Assembly (NCBI GenBank): GCA_019639195.1
Contig: JAHBSI010000004.1
Span: 62,001 to 126,000 of the forward strand
Length of the DNA stretch: 64,000 nucleotides
Origin: Acidobacteriota bacterium
GTDB taxonomy: Bacteria > Acidobacteriota > Blastocatellia > Pyrinomonadales > Pyrinomonadaceae
Direction: 5' to 3'
Shown one piece after another: positions 15,618-24,747 of the stretch. Every line of letters starts with the position of its first letter. The stretch's first letter is position 1. The notes below the pieces were generated by a model, which made no database searches, had not been told where the DNA came from, and saw nothing but the letters and a program-made list of their open reading frames with translations. The position numbers were made by a program, and so were the translations under genes.

Positions 15618-17297
15618 GTGATTCGATTTCTGAAAAAAGTTACCCCAAGTTTGCGGAACGCTGCGTTGGCGCTCGCCTCCGCCTTGATGCTCGTCCTCGC
15701 ATTTCCGGATACCGGATGGTGGTGGCTCGCATGGTTTGCATTCGTTCCTGTTCTTCTTGCAGTTGTTGATGAAAGGAATTCAGTGACCGCGTTCGTGCTT
15801 GGGCAGTTCTTCGGGACGGCGTACTTTTTTGGCACCACATGGTGGCTCGCGTATGCACCGATCCATTACGGCGGTTTTCCGGCGGTTTTTGCATATTTGC
15901 TGATATTTTTCGCCTGCGTGATCGTCGGATTCTTCCCGGCGGTGTTCGCTGCGATCTTCAACTTCGTGTGGCGAAAGTACGGCTCGTGGAGTTTGCTTGC
16001 CGCTCCCTTTATTTGGGTGGGAAGCGAATATCTGCGGCTTTTGCTTACGGGAAATAATTGGAATGCGATCGGATACTCACAGGCCTTCGGCCTTCAGGCG
16101 ATCCTGAATGCGGCGTCGGTCGGCGGTGTTTACCTTGTGAGCTTCAATATCGTCGCTTTCAGCACGCTTGTCGTCGCTGCGATCAAGGTAACAGCCGCTG
16201 CGGCTGATCCTTTCAAAAGCCGGATCCCGCTGCTCGCATTAAGTACGTATTTCGTCGCCCCGGCCGGCATCATATACCTTTTGGTTGATCCGACCCTCAG
16301 AACGGCGTTTTCGGACAGACGAAAAAGAAATCTCTCGCTCGCGTTGGTGGCTGTTTCAACTTGTGCCGCTGCATTGATGTTCTTTTTTGCGGCCGGAGCG
16401 AGAACAGAAGCAAAGCCTTCGTCGCCGTCGGACCTCGCTGCAACTGCAGTTGTCGTTCAAGCAGACGTGCCGATGACGCCGCTCTCGGCCGTCAAACTCG
16501 ATCAGCTCCGCAGCCGACAGATACAGCTTGCCTCCGAAGGCCTCGCAAAGGTCCAGAACGGTACGCGTCTCGTTATTCTGCCTGAATCTCCGATGAACTA
16601 TATGTACACGGATGATCGCGAATTTCAGACCTTCATCAATGATTTCGCGCGTAGGAACAACGCATGGGTGCTTTTCAATTCAGCGGAACCGGATAACGAA
16701 TCGACGAGGTACTTCAATTCCGCCGTGATGATCGACCCAAACGGCAGGAAAGCGGGACAGTACGACAAAGTTCATCTTGTTCCGTTCGGCGAGGCGATGC
16801 CGTTTCCGCTTGACGGCGTGCTGCCGGGCCTTGTCGGAACTTTTGCCTACGGCAGGGAATTCGACACTTTGCCGGTCGGCGACGCGAAGGCAGGGATACT
16901 GATCTGCTTTGAATCGAATTTCGGCACGCTTTCCCGCAGGTTCGTTGGCGACGGCGCAGACGTTCTTATCGAGCTCACAAACGACGGCTATCTGGGCCCG
17001 ACGCCCGTTCTGCGGCAGCATCTTGCTAATGCGGTGTTTCGTGCTGTTGAAACGTCGCGGCCGGTGCTGCGTGCGACGAATGTCGGCGTCACGGGTTATA
17101 TCGATGAGCGCGGCCAGATATCAGACACGCTTCCCGTGTATCAGGAAGGCACTAGGATCTGGCCAGTCAAACGGGGCAATGGGGAATTGACCTTCTACGT
17201 TCGATTCGGCGATTGGGTTGCGTGGCTGGGAATCGCGGTCACACTCGCGTTGATCGGTTATTCCTTTTTCCTTGGCCGAAAACGAGACGCGATTTAG
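15618..17297 (+). CDS. lnt: Apolipoprotein N-acyltransferase
   Basis: Lnt adds the third acyl chain to lipoproteins in the inner membrane of Gram-negative bacteria. The N-terminal half has about seven helices and includes the FPDTGWWWLAWFAFVPVL and EYLRLLLTGNNWNAIGYSQA stretches. The C-terminal nitrilase-like domain has LVILPESPM (catalytic Glu), QYDKVHLVPFGEAMPF (Lys) and GILICFESNFG (nucleophile Cys), ending in a final membrane helix. The frame is open from 15390, but the segment before 15618 does not look like protein and overlaps operators. The GTG at 15618 leads directly into the first helix and gives a usual length of 559 residues. Confidence 0.92.
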   Translation: MIRFLKKVTPSLRNAALALASALMLVLAFPDTGWWWLAWFAFVPVLLAVVDERNSVTAFVLGQFFGTAYFFGTTWWLAYAPIHYGGFPAVFAYLLIFFACVIVGFFPAVFAAIFNFVWRKYGSWSLLAAPFIWVGSEYLRLLLTGNNWNAIGYSQAFGLQAILNAASVGGVYLVSFNIVAFSTLVVAAIKVTAAAADPFKSRIPLLALSTYFVAPAGIIYLLVDPTLRTAFSDRRKRNLSLALVAVSTCAAALMFFFAAGARTEAKPSSPSDLAATAVVVQADVPMTPLSAVKLDQLRSRQIQLASEGLAKVQNGTRLVILPESPMNYMYTDDREFQTFINDFARRNNAWVLFNSAEPDNESTRYFNSAVMIDPNGRKAGQYDKVHLVPFGEAMPFPLDGVLPGLVGTFAYGREFDTLPVGDAKAGILICFESNFGTLSRRFVGDGADVLIELTNDGYLGPTPVLRQHLANAVFRAVETSRPVLRATNVGVTGYIDERGQISDTLPVYQEGTRIWPVKRGNGELTFYVRFGDWVAWLGIAVTLALIGYSFFLGRKRDAI

Positions 17298-17321
17298 ACT
17301 AGGCACGCCTTAGGCTATAAT
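17294..17321 (+). promoter_or_regulatory. Predicted prfB promoter
   Basis: TTAGAC (17294-17299) and a perfect TATAAT (17316-17321) are 16 bp apart. The -35 overlaps the lnt stop codon, giving prfB its own promoter within the lnt-prfB-radA row. Confidence 0.6.
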
Positions 17322-17358
17322 ATCCTGCCGCCTGAGCTTTTCGAGCGGCGCACGAAGT

Positions 17359-18466
17359 ATGGAACTTGCAGAACTGCACACAAAACACGAAGAGATCAAA
17401 GATAAAGTTGCCCAACTTGGGAGGTTTCTTTGACGCGCCTCAAAAACGTTCAGAACTAGAAAAACTCGAAAAACAGATCGCCGAGCCGGGTTTTTGGGAT
17501 GATTCGGCTGCCGCGCAGAAGGTCGTCCAGCAGCGTTCGCGTATCGAAAAAGCGCTCGAACGCCAGTCTGCATTTGAGACAGGTGTCTCCGATGCCGATG
17601 TGCTTTTTGAATTTGCGGAAAGCGACGAGGCGTCCGCCGCGGAACTCGAAGAGCTGATCGCAAAGCTCGAAAGGGAAGTTGCCGCGGCCGAGATCGAATC
17701 CTTGCTCTCGGGGGAAACTGATGCAAACAACGCGATCTGCTCGCTTCAGGCAGGAGCTGGCGGCACCGATGCTCAGGATTTTGCTCAGATGCTGCTGCGA
17801 ATGTATTTGCGTTGGGCCGAGCGGAGAGGCTTCAAGGCAGAGATACTCGACGAGCAGCCGGGAAGCGAAGCGGGCATAAAGTCAGCAACATTTCGGATCG
17901 AAGGCGATTATGCCTACGGCCTTCTCGCTGCGGAGGCGGGCGTGCACCGCCTTGTGCGAATATCGCCCTTCAACTCCGGGGGCAGCCGCGAAACCTCATT
18001 CGCTTCGATGTTCGTCTCGCCTGAGATCGATGAGAATATCGAGGTGAATATCGAGGACAAAGACCTGCGGGTTGACACATATCGTTCAACCGGAGCGGGC
18101 GGCCAGCATGTGAACACGACGGATTCGGCCGTCAGGATCACGCATTTACCGACCGGGATCGTTGTTACCTGCCAGAATCAGCGTTCGCAGATCCAGAATC
18201 GTGCGGTCGCAATGCAGGTCCTTCGCTCGAAGCTCTACGAACTCGAACTCGAAAAACGTCGTGAAGGTGCCGCCGAACTGGAGGCGGGCAAGATGGACAT
18301 CTCATTCGGCTCTCAGATACGCAACTACGTGCTGCATCCGTACCGTCTGGTCAAAGACACGCGGACAAAGCACGAGACCGCCGATGTTGAAGCCGTTCTT
18401 GACGGCGAGATCGACGAATTTATTCAGGAAGTTCTCATCTTCAAGAAAGGAGCGGCCGCAAGGTAA
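17359..18466 (+). CDS. prfB: Peptide chain release factor 2, with programmed +1 frameshift
   Basis: RF2 ends translation at UGA and UAA. A first frame of 24 codons starts at ATG 17359 (MELAELHTKH) and stops at TGA 17431-17433; a +1 shift there joins it to the main frame (DAPQKRSELEKLEKQIAEPGFWDD). The main part holds the tripeptide anticodon-region SPF (ISPFNSGGSRE), specific for RF2, and the catalytic GGQ in STGAGGQHVNTTDSAVRI. The total of 369 residues fits the family. Translating the main frame alone from an upstream start would miss the genuine N terminus. It sits between lnt and radA. Confidence 0.97.
17419..17434 (+). promoter_or_regulatory. prfB autoregulatory +1 frameshift site
   Basis: The site reads GGGAGG-TTT-CTT-TGA-C. 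It has an internal Shine-Dalgarno-like GGGAGG three bases before the slippery CTT codon, which is followed by in-frame UGA and then C. This is the classic RF2 arrangement: low RF2 lets the ribosome slip CUU to UUU and enter the +1 frame. Confidence 0.96.
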
Positions 18467-18472
18467 CGCGAT

Positions 18473-19843
18473 ATGGCAAAGCAGCCCGCGACCATTTTTG
18501 TCTGTTCGAACTGCGGGGCCCAGTCGCGCAAATGGCTCGGACAATGTGGTGACTGCGGCGAGTGGAATACTTTCGCCGAAGAGAGATTTCGTCCGGCTGC
18601 GGGCAGGAAACTGGCCGGAAGTTCGCTAAATTATCGCCCGGCCGAGGCGTTTGCCTACGGGGCGATCGTTTCCGACGAGGACGAACGCACGGCTTCCGGC
18701 ATCGAGGAATTCGATCGCGTGCTGGGCGGCGGCATCGTTGCCGGCTCGCTCGTTCTGATCGGCGGCGCTCCCGGCATTGGCAAATCGACGCTCGTGCTGC
18801 AGATGGCCGAACGTCTTGTCGCCTCAGGCACGTCAGTGCTTTATGTCTCGGGCGAAGAATCCGAGCGGCAAATAAAACTGCGGGGAACGCGGCTTGGCAT
18901 CGGGGCCGACGGCCTCTTCATCATGCCGGAGACGAATCTCGTTTCGATACTGGACGAGGTCGCAAAGATGCGGCCGAATGTCGTGATAGTCGATTCGATC
19001 CAAACGGTCTTTAGCCCCGCCATCGAGTCTGCTCCGGGAAGCGTTTCACAGGTTCGCGAGGTCGCCTCGCAACTGATGATGTTCGCAAAACAGACCGGAA
19101 CGCCCGTTTTCCTCACCGGCCACGTTACAAAAGAAGGCTCCATCGCCGGCCCGAGGACGCTCGAGCACATCGTCGATACTGTTATCTACTTCGAGGGTGA
19201 CCGACATCACAATCACCGCATTATTCGGGCGACGAAGAATCGCTTCGGTGCGGCGAACGAGATCGGTGTGTTTGAGATGACCGGCACGGGGCTGATAGCG
19301 GTCGGCAATCCATCCGAGCTTTTCCTGCAGGAACGGCCAGCGAATGCCACCGGCTCGGTCGTGACCGTTTGCATGGAAGGCACGCGGCCGATGCTCGTCG
19401 AAATTCAAGCTCTCGCAAGCGGTACAAAATACGGCTCCGGGCGGCGTATGACGCAGGGTTTTGACCACAATCGAACATCGCTGCTGATCGCCGTTATGGA
19501 GAAGCGGCTTGGGATGCAGCTTGGTGCAGACGATGTGTTTGTGAACGTCGCGGGCGGCTTCGAGATCGACGAACCTGCGGCCGATCTTGGCGTGATCGCG
19601 GCGATCGCGTCGAGCTTTCGCAACCTAGTCATCCCGCCCGAAACGGCAGTGTTCGGCGAGGTTGGCCTGACCGGCGAAGTTCGAGGCGTTCTTCAAGCAC
19701 AGGCCCGTGCCCGCGAGGCTCAGACTCTTGGTTTTAAGAAACTAATTATTCCCGAATCAAATCGCAAAGGTCTCGAAAAGCTCCTCGGTGTACGCGTTGT
19801 CGGCATCAGGGATCTCGAGCAACTGATGGACGAACTCTTCTAA
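18473..19843 (+). CDS. radA: DNA repair protein RadA/Sms
   Basis: The 456-residue protein has the N-terminal zinc finger CSNCGAQSRKWLGQCGDCGEW, a RecA-like ATPase with Walker A GGAPGIGKST and Walker B VVIVDSIQTVF, the RadA-specific KNRFG motif, and a C-terminal Lon-like domain (GGFEIDEPAADLGVIAAIASS ... EVGLTGEVRGV). RadA is a DnaB-like helicase that extends strand exchange in recombination and repair. It starts 6 bases after prfB, so the two are likely co-transcribed. Confidence 0.97.
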   Translation: MAKQPATIFVCSNCGAQSRKWLGQCGDCGEWNTFAEERFRPAAGRKLAGSSLNYRPAEAFAYGAIVSDEDERTASGIEEFDRVLGGGIVAGSLVLIGGAPGIGKSTLVLQMAERLVASGTSVLYVSGEESERQIKLRGTRLGIGADGLFIMPETNLVSILDEVAKMRPNVVIVDSIQTVFSPAIESAPGSVSQVREVASQLMMFAKQTGTPVFLTGHVTKEGSIAGPRTLEHIVDTVIYFEGDRHHNHRIIRATKNRFGAANEIGVFEMTGTGLIAVGNPSELFLQERPANATGSVVTVCMEGTRPMLVEIQALASGTKYGSGRRMTQGFDHNRTSLLIAVMEKRLGMQLGADDVFVNVAGGFEIDEPAADLGVIAAIASSFRNLVIPPETAVFGEVGLTGEVRGVLQAQARAREAQTLGFKKLIIPESNRKGLEKLLGVRVVGIRDLEQLMDELF

Positions 19844-19925
19844 TTCCTTCTTGCAGTGTCGGTCGCGGGAACAAATAGCTCACACGCTTCGTATCTTTCT
19901 CTGTTCCCAAACGGAGAGAATGATA

Positions 19926-20420
19926 ATGAAGACCCGAGTACTATTTCTTTGCACGCTCCTTTTAACCCTATCGATCGTCGCTGCTGCAAAAGCTAATACG
20001 AAAGACGAAGCCGAACTAAAGGCACTCGTCCAGCAAATGGGAAGTGCCCAGATGGCGTTTGACGTAAAACAGCTCGATTCGCTTCTTACTGAGGACTATA
20101 TCGAGATCTCTCCACTTGGCGAGTTCGACCCGCGTGAGAAGGTTCTTGGATTTTACGCACCCGAAATGAAACCTCCCGGCGGGAAGATGCCGGGCTCACT
20201 CGACTTCAGCGAATACTCGATCCGAGTTTACGGGAAGACCGCAGTAGTGATCGTTAAGGAAACGTTCACACTACCGCCCGCCGATGGAAAGCCTTCATCA
20301 TCACGCAGCCTGCGTGTTATGTTCGTATGTCGCCGCGAGAAAACGGGTTGGAAGGCGGCCTCAGCACAATACACAGGTATTCGGCCGAAGCAGCCCGCTG
20401 TCGCACCAAAACCAAATTGA
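19926..20420 (+). CDS. Secreted SnoaL/DUF4440-like protein
   Basis: The 164-residue protein has a signal peptide (VLFLCTLLLTLSIVAAAKA) followed by an NTF2-like cone domain: ELKALVQQMGSAQMAFDVKQLDSLLTEDYIEISPLGE and a beta half ending in WKAASAQYTGI. Such domains often bind small ligands; no catalytic residue can be assigned. GGAGAGA at 19913-19919 sits 6 bases before the ATG at 19926, so that start is chosen over ATG 19920 and over the longer open frame. Monocistronic; convergent with the PilZ gene. Confidence 0.82.
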   Translation: MKTRVLFLCTLLLTLSIVAAAKANTKDEAELKALVQQMGSAQMAFDVKQLDSLLTEDYIEISPLGEFDPREKVLGFYAPEMKPPGGKMPGSLDFSEYSIRVYGKTAVVIVKETFTLPPADGKPSSSRSLRVMFVCRREKTGWKAASAQYTGIRPKQPAVAPKPN

Positions 20421-20439
20421 TCGAATTTGCGGTCCGGCA

Positions 20440-20889
20440 CTAAATGTCCGGTGCCATTATCTTATCGAGGATGCTGTCCGTCTTTGCACGAATATCAGTA
20501 ACGCGAGGGCTTGGGTGTTCATTCAAGAACGATGGCGGTGTGTGAAAGGGATCGACCTGTATCGGTACGCCTTCTTCGTCAAGGCGATGCGTGATAATGG
20601 TCGAGATCAATTCCTGTTCGAATTGCGTAAGGTTTAGAAATCTAACGCCGAGGCCCGTGTGGTCGAATCGATAAAGTGCCTTGCACCAGAGCGGCAAGTA
20701 GTTTCCGTTCGGGAGCTCGATCTCCATGCGGAATTCATCGCCCACATAGATATTCTCTTCCCATCCTGTGAAACATCCGCCAATGCTTATCTGCTGAAGC
20801 CGTGTCTGCTGCCGCTCACCGTATTTGGTGATGATAGTCGCCGGAATATCCAGCGAGAATCGAATGTGTTGGCGTTGGCTGATAGACAT
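20440..20889 (-). CDS. PilZ domain protein
   Basis: The 149-residue protein has the PilZ c-di-GMP binding elements: RQHIRFSLDIPATI (the RxxxR arm) and QQISIGGCF in place of the (D/N)xSxxG motif. The second position of that motif is weakened (ISIGG), so c-di-GMP binding is plausible but not certain. A tail of about 55 residues without clear homology follows the barrel. The ATG at 20889 is used; the open frame to 20910 starts at TTG. No cyclase or phosphodiesterase gene is nearby. Confidence 0.8.
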   Translation of the reverse strand: MSISQRQHIRFSLDIPATIITKYGERQQTRLQQISIGGCFTGWEENIYVGDEFRMEIELPNGNYLPLWCKALYRFDHTGLGVRFLNLTQFEQELISTIITHRLDEEGVPIQVDPFHTPPSFLNEHPSPRVTDIRAKTDSILDKIMAPDI

Positions 20890-20963
20890 TGACGAACCGG
20901 CGTGACCCAAAAAAGCTGTCGACAGCCTATTTTAGCCGTTTGCGGTAGCCTCTAGCAACACAA

Positions 20964-21002
20964 AAAGGCCGGCCTCGAAAGTTGCTTCCGAGACCGGCCT
21001 TT
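20964..21002 (-). terminator. Terminator of the bacilliredoxin gene
   Basis: AAAGGCCGG and CCGGCCTTT form a perfect 9-bp stem continued by CTCG/CGAG after one mismatch. On the minus strand it is followed by TTTTTG, directly downstream of the gene ending at 21021. Confidence 0.85.
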
Positions 21003-21020
21003 CTCCAAGAGCTTAAAAAA

Positions 21021-21464
21021 TTAGCCTGCGGCCGCTTCGTCCTTAGCCGATGTTTCTTCAAAAGCTTCGGCGAGTGCCTGGCCGATCATCTGCGGCGGAC
21101 GGCCTTCGAGGTCGCGGCGCTCGAACATCTTTACCAATTTTCCGTTCTTCAAGAACGCGATCGAGGGCGAGGACGACTGATAGCCGGTAAAGTACTGACG
21201 TGCGGTCTCGGTCGCGTCAATGTCTGCGCCTGCAAAGACCGTGATCGCACGGTCGGGCTTTACCGCTGCATGCTGGTAGGCCATTGCGATGCCGGGACGA
21301 ACACCGCCCGCGGCACATCCGCAAACAGAATTGACCACGACCATAAGCGTGCCATTCGTATCCTTGACGGCCGCTTCGACCGCTTCACTCGTTTTTGTTT
21401 CTTCGATCCCAAGGCTTGCGAGCTCAGCACGCATTCCGTGGATCATCATTTCTGGGTAGGGCAT
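21021..21464 (-). CDS. Bacilliredoxin (BrxA/BrxB, YphP/YqiW family)
   Basis: The 147-residue thioredoxin-fold protein has the family active site CGC in VVVNSVCGCAAGGVRPG and the typical opening MPYPEMMIHGMRAELASLGIEE. In Bacillus these proteins remove bacillithiol from S-thiolated proteins; in organisms without bacillithiol the partner thiol is unknown. The usual family length is 140-150 residues. AGGAG precedes the ATG. It is monocistronic with its own terminator. Confidence 0.93.
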   Translation of the reverse strand: MPYPEMMIHGMRAELASLGIEETKTSEAVEAAVKDTNGTLMVVVNSVCGCAAGGVRPGIAMAYQHAAVKPDRAITVFAGADIDATETARQYFTGYQSSSPSIAFLKNGKLVKMFERRDLEGRPPQMIGQALAEAFEETSAKDEAAAG

Positions 21465-21602
21465 AATTTCTCCTAAAGGCCGACATACCTGACCTTTTTT
21501 TCAAGTATCAGGGATTCGGAGAACGTTCGTCAAGTTTGCCGTCCGGTTCTTTAATTCTTACTATCAACAGCAGGCGAGTTACGATCGCTCTAGGTTCTCA
21601 AA

Positions 21603-22157
21603 ATGCCCGTCGAAACCGAAAAGAAATTCAGACTCGACCGCGTTCAGTTGGAGGCTATCGCTCGTCGACTCGAGGCAAGCTCCGCCGAGTTTCTCTACGA
21701 ACGATTCGAAGAGAATAGCCTTTTTCGCGGAGGCGTGCTCGACGAGCGAAAGGCAGTTCTTCGCCTTCGAAAAACCGAGACGACGGCGTTTTTGACATAC
21801 AAAGAGGCGGCGGGCTTTGAGGGCGGGATTAAAGAACGGATCGAATTCGAAACGGAGATCACCGATGCGGATGCTGTCCGCGAGATCATTTTCAGGCTCG
21901 GGTGCCGCCCATCTGTCGTGTATGAAAAACGGCGAAAGGCCTGGCACATTTTGAATTGCGAGGTTGTGCTCGACGAACTCCCATTCGGCTTTTTCCTGGA
22001 GATCGAAGGTTCAAAAGACGATATCCTCAAGACCGAAAAGCTGCTCGGGATCGAGGACCTTACCGTCGAATCGAATACTTATCCGAGCCTCACCGCTCAA
22101 TATGGAAAAGCTGTGAATGGCGTAATGGAAGCTCGATTCGGCGATCGCGGCCTCTAG
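21603..22157 (+). CDS. CYTH domain protein (class IV adenylate cyclase / triphosphatase type)
   Basis: The 184-residue protein opens with VETEKKFRLD, a version of the ExExK triphosphate-binding motif, and shows alternating charged strands (LRLRKTETTAFLTYKEAA; IKERIEFETEITDADAV; VVYEKRRKAWHI; CEVVLDELPFGFFLEIEG). These line the triphosphate tunnel of CYTH enzymes, which act as cAMP-forming cyclases, thiamine-triphosphatases or polyphosphatases. Substrate cannot be assigned by sequence alone. It is convergent with tsaE, overlapping it by 4 bases. Confidence 0.85.
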   Translation: MPVETEKKFRLDRVQLEAIARRLEASSAEFLYERFEENSLFRGGVLDERKAVLRLRKTETTAFLTYKEAAGFEGGIKERIEFETEITDADAVREIIFRLGCRPSVVYEKRRKAWHILNCEVVLDELPFGFFLEIEGSKDDILKTEKLLGIEDLTVESNTYPSLTAQYGKAVNGVMEARFGDRGL

Positions 22158-22591
22158 GCCGTCACGGTCTCGACGTTTATCCTTCGCGGATCGTCACCGT
22201 CGCCAGTGATCGATATCTTGATTACACGGCCGGCGGCAGGGATCGATGAGAGCCGGTCGGGCCATTCGATGATGACAGCGGCTCTAGGATTCTCAAGGAT
22301 CTCGGGGAGGCCGACGGCCGTCGCCGCATCCGTCTTACTATCAAGTCGCCATAGGTCAATGTGGTAGACATCGAGCTCATTGAGCTTGTATAAATTCACA
22401 AGCGTAAAACTAGGGCTGGTAACCTCCTCAGCATCAAAGCCCGAGCCTTGAAGGATCCCTTTAGTCAGGAGCGTCTTTCCGGCTCCAAGTTCGCCGGAAA
22501 CGAGGAGAAGATCGCCGCCGCGAAGCCGCCGGCCGATCTGCTCGCCTAATGCAAATGTCTCTTCCGGCGTGTTCGTGACAACTTCGCTCAT
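22154..22591 (-). CDS. tsaE: tRNA threonylcarbamoyladenosine synthesis ATPase TsaE
   Basis: The 145-residue P-loop protein has Walker A GELGAGKTLLTKG, TSPSFTLVNLY and the Walker B-like VYHIDLWRL, followed by VIIEWPDRL. TsaE cycles the TsaBD complex that makes t6A at position 37 of ANN-decoding tRNAs. The ATG at 22591 overlaps the stop of the upstream gene (TAATG), so that start is preferred over the open frame to 22624. tsaE behind a NAD(P)HX repair gene is a common bacterial arrangement, here interrupted by one small gene. Confidence 0.95.
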   Translation of the reverse strand: MSEVVTNTPEETFALGEQIGRRLRGGDLLLVSGELGAGKTLLTKGILQGSGFDAEEVTSPSFTLVNLYKLNELDVYHIDLWRLDSKTDAATAVGLPEILENPRAAVIIEWPDRLSSIPAAGRVIKISITGDGDDPRRINVETVTA

Positions 22592-22998
22592 TAGTTGATC
22601 GGGATCCCGACTTGTGAGAACCACGACAGCTTGTCCCAGTAGCCACGCTGATAGATAATCAAGCCATTATGAAACTGGAAGAAGCCGCAGCCGCGTATTT
22701 CAAAGCTCTTACCCGTAGGTTCAGTTTCGCCGAACTCGCTCAAAAATGTGCCGCCGCCGATCCATTCCCACGCGGCCCAATCACCGTCTCCAAGCAGATT
22801 CTCGACCTTTGACCAGGCGTCCGGGAACGCAATGAAGAAAGCGGCAGTATCCCGCCTAATTTGGTCCTTGCCGTATGACGGCTCTCCGGCCGCCACTTGA
22901 AAATTCACCGCATTCTCGGCGTAACACGCAACCACACGCTCGGTGTCACGTGCTTGAAAGGCATTGATCCAATTCTCTAAAAGATCTTTTGATGTCAT
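22591..22998 (-). CDS. SnoaL-like/NTF2-fold protein
   Basis: The 135-residue protein is a SnoaL-type domain: MTSKDLLENWINAFQARDTERVVACYAENAVNFQVA, then FIAFPDAWSKVENLLGDGDWAAWEWIGGGTF and FFQFHNGLIIYQRGYWD. Polyketide cyclases of this type exist, but most members have unknown ligands. It has no signal peptide. Its start directly abuts the stop of the NAD(P)HX gene and its stop overlaps the tsaE start, so all three are translated from one message. Confidence 0.85.
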   Translation of the reverse strand: MTSKDLLENWINAFQARDTERVVACYAENAVNFQVAAGEPSYGKDQIRRDTAAFFIAFPDAWSKVENLLGDGDWAAWEWIGGGTFLSEFGETEPTGKSFEIRGCGFFQFHNGLIIYQRGYWDKLSWFSQVGIPIN

Positions 22999-24585
22999 CT
23001 ACTTTTTACCAAATGCAGCAAAAACTTCCGTCAGACACTCTCTGACATCAGATGCGGTCATCACACGCTTACCAAATTTTTTCTCAGCAAAGTCTCCGGC
23101 CATTCCGGCGATGAGGGCGGCCGCGACCACGGTCTTGAAAACATCCACATTCATCGCCGTCGCTTGAGCCAAAAAGCCGCCGATGATACCAGTCAAAGTA
23201 TCTCCGTTACCGGCTTTTCCAAGCCCGGAATTTCCGGTCGGATTGACAACGACCTTGCCGTCTGGCGAACCAATAAGCACGCGTTCGCCCTTTAGGACAA
23301 GGATAACATTGTGTTTCACCGCAAACTCACGCACGACACCAACGCGGTCCGCGTCCAGATCCGCCGTTGTCTTTCCGCTTAGCCGTCGAAACTCGCCTTC
23401 GTGCGGCGTTAGGATCAGGGCAGGGCCGTTTGACGTGTCCATAGAAAATGGTGACAGCAAATTCAAAGCATCGGCATCGAGAACCAACGGTTGACGGCGC
23501 GAGCCAACGATCTTTTCAACAAACCTTTTTGTGTCCTCGCTTTGCGAAAGTCCGCAGCCGATCGCGATCGAATCTGCCTTTTCGAGGAGGTCGCCGAGTT
23601 CGTCGATCGCCGCTTCTGCGATCGCACCGCTGTCTGTTTCGCTGACGCCGCGGACCATCACCTCCGGCAGCACGCGTGCCGCTACAGAGTCTTTAGACGA
23701 CCGAGGCGTTACGACGGTCACGAGTCCTACGCCGGAACGCATTGCAGAATTGGCCGCGAGAACCGCCGCACCGGAAAACTCTTCTGAACCCGCGATAACA
23801 AGTGAATGGCCGCGTCGATTCTTGTAGGAACTATGCGAAAATGCGGTCTCCGCCAGCCAATCGCTAGCGCTGCACGGTTCAGCAAGATAATTCTTCGTAT
23901 CAAACTCTCTGACAAGCTCGGTGGGCGAACCGATCTGCGCAACCACCAACTCGCCGCCGAAACTTGATGCAGGTGCGGCAGCATTTGCGAGTTTTGGTGC
24001 AGTGAAAGTGACGGTGAGATCGGCCCGAAAAGTTTCGCCGATCGGCTGGGCGAGGTCAGCGTTCAAGCCTGACGGAACGTCAACAGAAACCGCAAGGCGG
24101 CCTGCGTTCATAGTGTTGAGCTGTCGAATGACACCCGCAAGCCAGGGCTCGAGCGGACGGTTTAGCCCCGTGCCGAACATCGAATCGACCATGACGTCCC
24201 AATTGGCGTTCGACGCCGTCAGCCAAGCGTCAAATTCTTCCGGGGAGCTAATTTCCTGCAGGTTCGCGACGGTCCCAACCGCCTTGTCGAAATTGACCCG
24301 AGCGTCGCCTTTTGTGTCCGCAACCCTCCCAAAAAGCACGACCTCGACGGTTGCACCGGCCGCGGCCACCTTTCTTGCCAGAGCGGCACCATCGCCTCCA
24401 TTATTTCCTTTACCGCAGAGGATCAGGAACGACCTGCCCGCGACCGAACCGCCAAGCTTCTCAGTTATCACGTCCGCAACTGCCTGAGCGGCATTCTCCA
24501 TCAATTGGAGCGATGGAATGCCGTATCGCTCGGTCGTCAGGCGATCCACCTCGCGCATTTGGGCTGCTGTCAAGATCGGCTGCAT
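22999..24585 (-). CDS. nnr: Bifunctional NAD(P)H-hydrate epimerase/dehydratase
   Basis: The 528-residue protein joins two enzymes. The N-terminal YjeF epimerase half (about 1-215) has LCGKGNNGGDGAALARKV and VDSMFGTGLNRPL. The C-terminal ribokinase-like dehydratase half has VIAGSEEFSGAAVLAANSAMRSGVGLVTV, PLVLDADALNLL, LTPHEGEFRRL and GNSGLGKAGNGDTLTGIIGGFLAQ. Together they repair hydrated, damaged NAD(P)H using ADP or ATP. The fused form is usual in bacteria. It leads an operon with the SnoaL-like gene and tsaE. Confidence 0.95.
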   Translation of the reverse strand: MQPILTAAQMREVDRLTTERYGIPSLQLMENAAQAVADVITEKLGGSVAGRSFLILCGKGNNGGDGAALARKVAAAGATVEVVLFGRVADTKGDARVNFDKAVGTVANLQEISSPEEFDAWLTASNANWDVMVDSMFGTGLNRPLEPWLAGVIRQLNTMNAGRLAVSVDVPSGLNADLAQPIGETFRADLTVTFTAPKLANAAAPASSFGGELVVAQIGSPTELVREFDTKNYLAEPCSASDWLAETAFSHSSYKNRRGHSLVIAGSEEFSGAAVLAANSAMRSGVGLVTVVTPRSSKDSVAARVLPEVMVRGVSETDSGAIAEAAIDELGDLLEKADSIAIGCGLSQSEDTKRFVEKIVGSRRQPLVLDADALNLLSPFSMDTSNGPALILTPHEGEFRRLSGKTTADLDADRVGVVREFAVKHNVILVLKGERVLIGSPDGKVVVNPTGNSGLGKAGNGDTLTGIIGGFLAQATAMNVDVFKTVVAAALIAGMAGDFAEKKFGKRVMTASDVRECLTEVFAAFGKK

Positions 24586-24651
24586 AGGTCAACAGCTACT
24601 GTAACATACCTGTTTTGAATGGTTTAGCAAACCTGTGGGCAAAATGCCAAA

Positions 24652-24684
24652 AAACCGCGTCGGCTCGCTTTACCGACGCGGTTT
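24652..24684 (-). terminator. Strong terminator downstream of tRNA-Arg
   Basis: AAACCGCGTCGG and CCGACGCGGTTT form a perfect 12-bp stem around a 9-base loop. On the minus strand it is followed by TTTTTTGGC. It ends a minus-strand transcript coming from the tRNA-Arg side. Confidence 0.88.
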
Positions 24685-24747
24685 CCCGGAAACTAACTCA
24701 GTTGGAGACTGCGAATAGACCTCTGGCGTTCACTTTGGCAGGTTTTT

